The position numbers and the translations under genes were made by a program. Positions 63,733 through 64,000 of a stretch of 64,000 nt of DNA are shown here, in pieces. Location: assembly GCF_001437155.1 (NCBI RefSeq), contig NZ_JQAR01000004.1, positions 56,621-120,620 on the forward strand, in the 5' to 3' direction. The first letter of the stretch is position 1. Each line of letters begins with the position of its first letter. Origin of the DNA: Liquorilactobacillus mali. GTDB taxonomy: Bacteria; Bacillota; Bacilli; Lactobacillales; Lactobacillaceae. The notes under the pieces are model-generated. The model was not told the origin of the DNA. It did not search any database and saw nothing but the letters and a program-made list of their open reading frames with translations.

Positions 63733-63875
63733 TCCCCGCTCAACAAACGGGTGAATCAAAACCCACGGCAGCCAATACAGTAGTTGAAATTACAGCATGG
63801 CTAGATGAACATGAAATCAATCATGACGGCATCACGTTAAAGAACGATTTATTATCACTGATTCCACAGGATTAA
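63720..63875 (+). CDS. candidate programmed -1 frameshift extension of the capsid protein (LEM/HeH-like domain)
   Basis: A-AAA-AAA (63720-63726) in the capsid frame is followed by the -1 frame from 63726. It reads 49 sense codons (SVVPAQQTGESK... then VVEITAWLDEHEINHDGITL, KNDLLSLIPQD) to TAA at 63873. The frame contains no ATG, GTG or TTG, so it cannot start alone. A CCCG/CGGG hairpin starts 8 nt after the heptamer (63735-63751). The extension resembles HeH/LEM domains that decorate phage structural proteins. The fused protein would have 446 residues. Confidence 0.8.
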   Translation, partial: KKSVVPAQQTGESKPTAANTVVEITAWLDEHEINHDGITLKNDLLSLIPQD

Positions 63876-63896
63876 TTATAGAGAGGAGAGTGCAGA

Positions 63897-64000
63897 ATGG
63901 CTGAAGAAAATACCAATACTGATAACCAACTATTGACACAATTGAAAGAGCATATCAGGTGGGAGGATGGCATGGATGAGTCTATGTTGTCTTTCTATCT
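63897..64000 (+). CDS. phage head-tail connector protein, N-terminal part (cut by window end)
   Basis: Only 34 codons are visible. QLLTQLKEHIRWEDGMDESM is typical of the gp6-like DNA-packaging/connector family (QLKxH-R-D) that follows the capsid gene. GAGAGGAGAG precedes the ATG. The remainder lies outside the window. Confidence 0.8.
   Translation, partial: MAEENTNTDNQLLTQLKEHIRWEDGMDESMLSFY

Larger units (their letters stand above)
47248..64000 (+). mobile_element. prophage, left and central part (siphovirus type, continues past window)
   Basis: The element opens with a tyrosine integrase facing tRNA-Gln. It then runs repressor (minus), switch, excisionase, early genes, antirepressor, cargo, HNH, terminase, portal, protease, capsid and connector (plus). 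The head genes look intact. The right end with tail, lysis and attR is outside the window, so neither the exact att core nor completeness can be decided. Early genes are more AT-rich than the host region. Confidence 0.95.

Noticed and set aside
63729-63875. Independent small gene after the capsid stop
   Set aside because: The frame has no ATG, GTG or TTG start codon and no ribosome site, so frameshifting from the capsid gene explains it better.
47309-64000. Phage-inducible satellite (PICI-like) instead of a prophage
   Set aside because: Complete terL, portal, protease, capsid and connector genes with normal order indicate a self-packaging prophage, even though the early region is compact.

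Overview
The window is chromosomal DNA of a low-GC Gram-positive bacterium, most likely a member of the Lactobacillaceae. This rests on the gene order mutL-ruvAB-queA-tgt-yajC, a single FabT-controlled fab/acc operon with two fabZ genes, a dltXABCD operon, four T-box leaders in place of protein attenuators, and AGGAGG-type ribosome sites with frequent TTG/GTG starts. The species cannot be fixed from the sequence alone.

Bases 1-47,250 are core genome. First come DNA repair and queuosine genes (mutL 3' end, ruvA, ruvB, queA, tgt, yajC). The complete type II fatty-acid operon follows (fabZ1, fabT, fabH, acpP, fabD, fabG, fabF, accB, fabZ2, accC, accD, accA, fabI), with a promoter and two FabT-type operators. 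Next are zwf, an SOS-box-controlled dinB, a metallo-hydrolase, nrnA, a DEAD-box helicase and alaS under an alanine T-box. From 24.2 to 32.6 kb there are three separate T-box leaders whose specifier position reads AUG in my alignment. They control an orphan oligopeptide-binding lipoprotein plus pepT, an FMN-dependent hydroxy-acid-oxidase homologue, and metQNI, so this stretch looks like a local methionine regulon. The FMN protein has lost the catalytic histidine of its family. Then come ireB-ruvX-DUF1292, zapA-cvpA-mutS2-trxA, a PadR/DUF1700/DUF4097/PspC envelope operon with a palindromic operator, dltXABCD, yslB (opposite strand), rdgB, a YfcE-type phosphodiesterase, tRNA-Glu(CUC) and tRNA-Gln(CUG).

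From about 47,250 to the window end lies the left and middle part of an integrated siphovirus-type prophage, next to tRNA-Gln. It has a tyrosine integrase and an Xre-type repressor on the minus strand, a palindromic switch region, an excisionase-like protein, and three consecutive genes sharing one unrecognised domain. A 680-bp non-coding block then carries a nested inverted repeat that looks like a replication origin. It is followed by an unfamiliar three-gene early module without a recognisable helicase or primase, a structured non-coding segment, an antirepressor, and a possible late regulator. An oppositely oriented membrane protein is a candidate cargo gene. The packaging and head genes run from HNH through a candidate cos region, terS, terL, portal and ClpP-like protease to the HK97-type major capsid protein and a connector cut by the window end.

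The best single observation is that the capsid gene ends in an A-AAA-AAA slippery heptamer followed by a start-less 49-codon frame encoding a LEM/HeH-like domain. This is the signature of programmed -1 frameshifting. Other items worth following are the Met T-box trio with the His-less FMN protein, the triplicated prophage domain, the origin-like repeat and the opposite-strand cargo gene.
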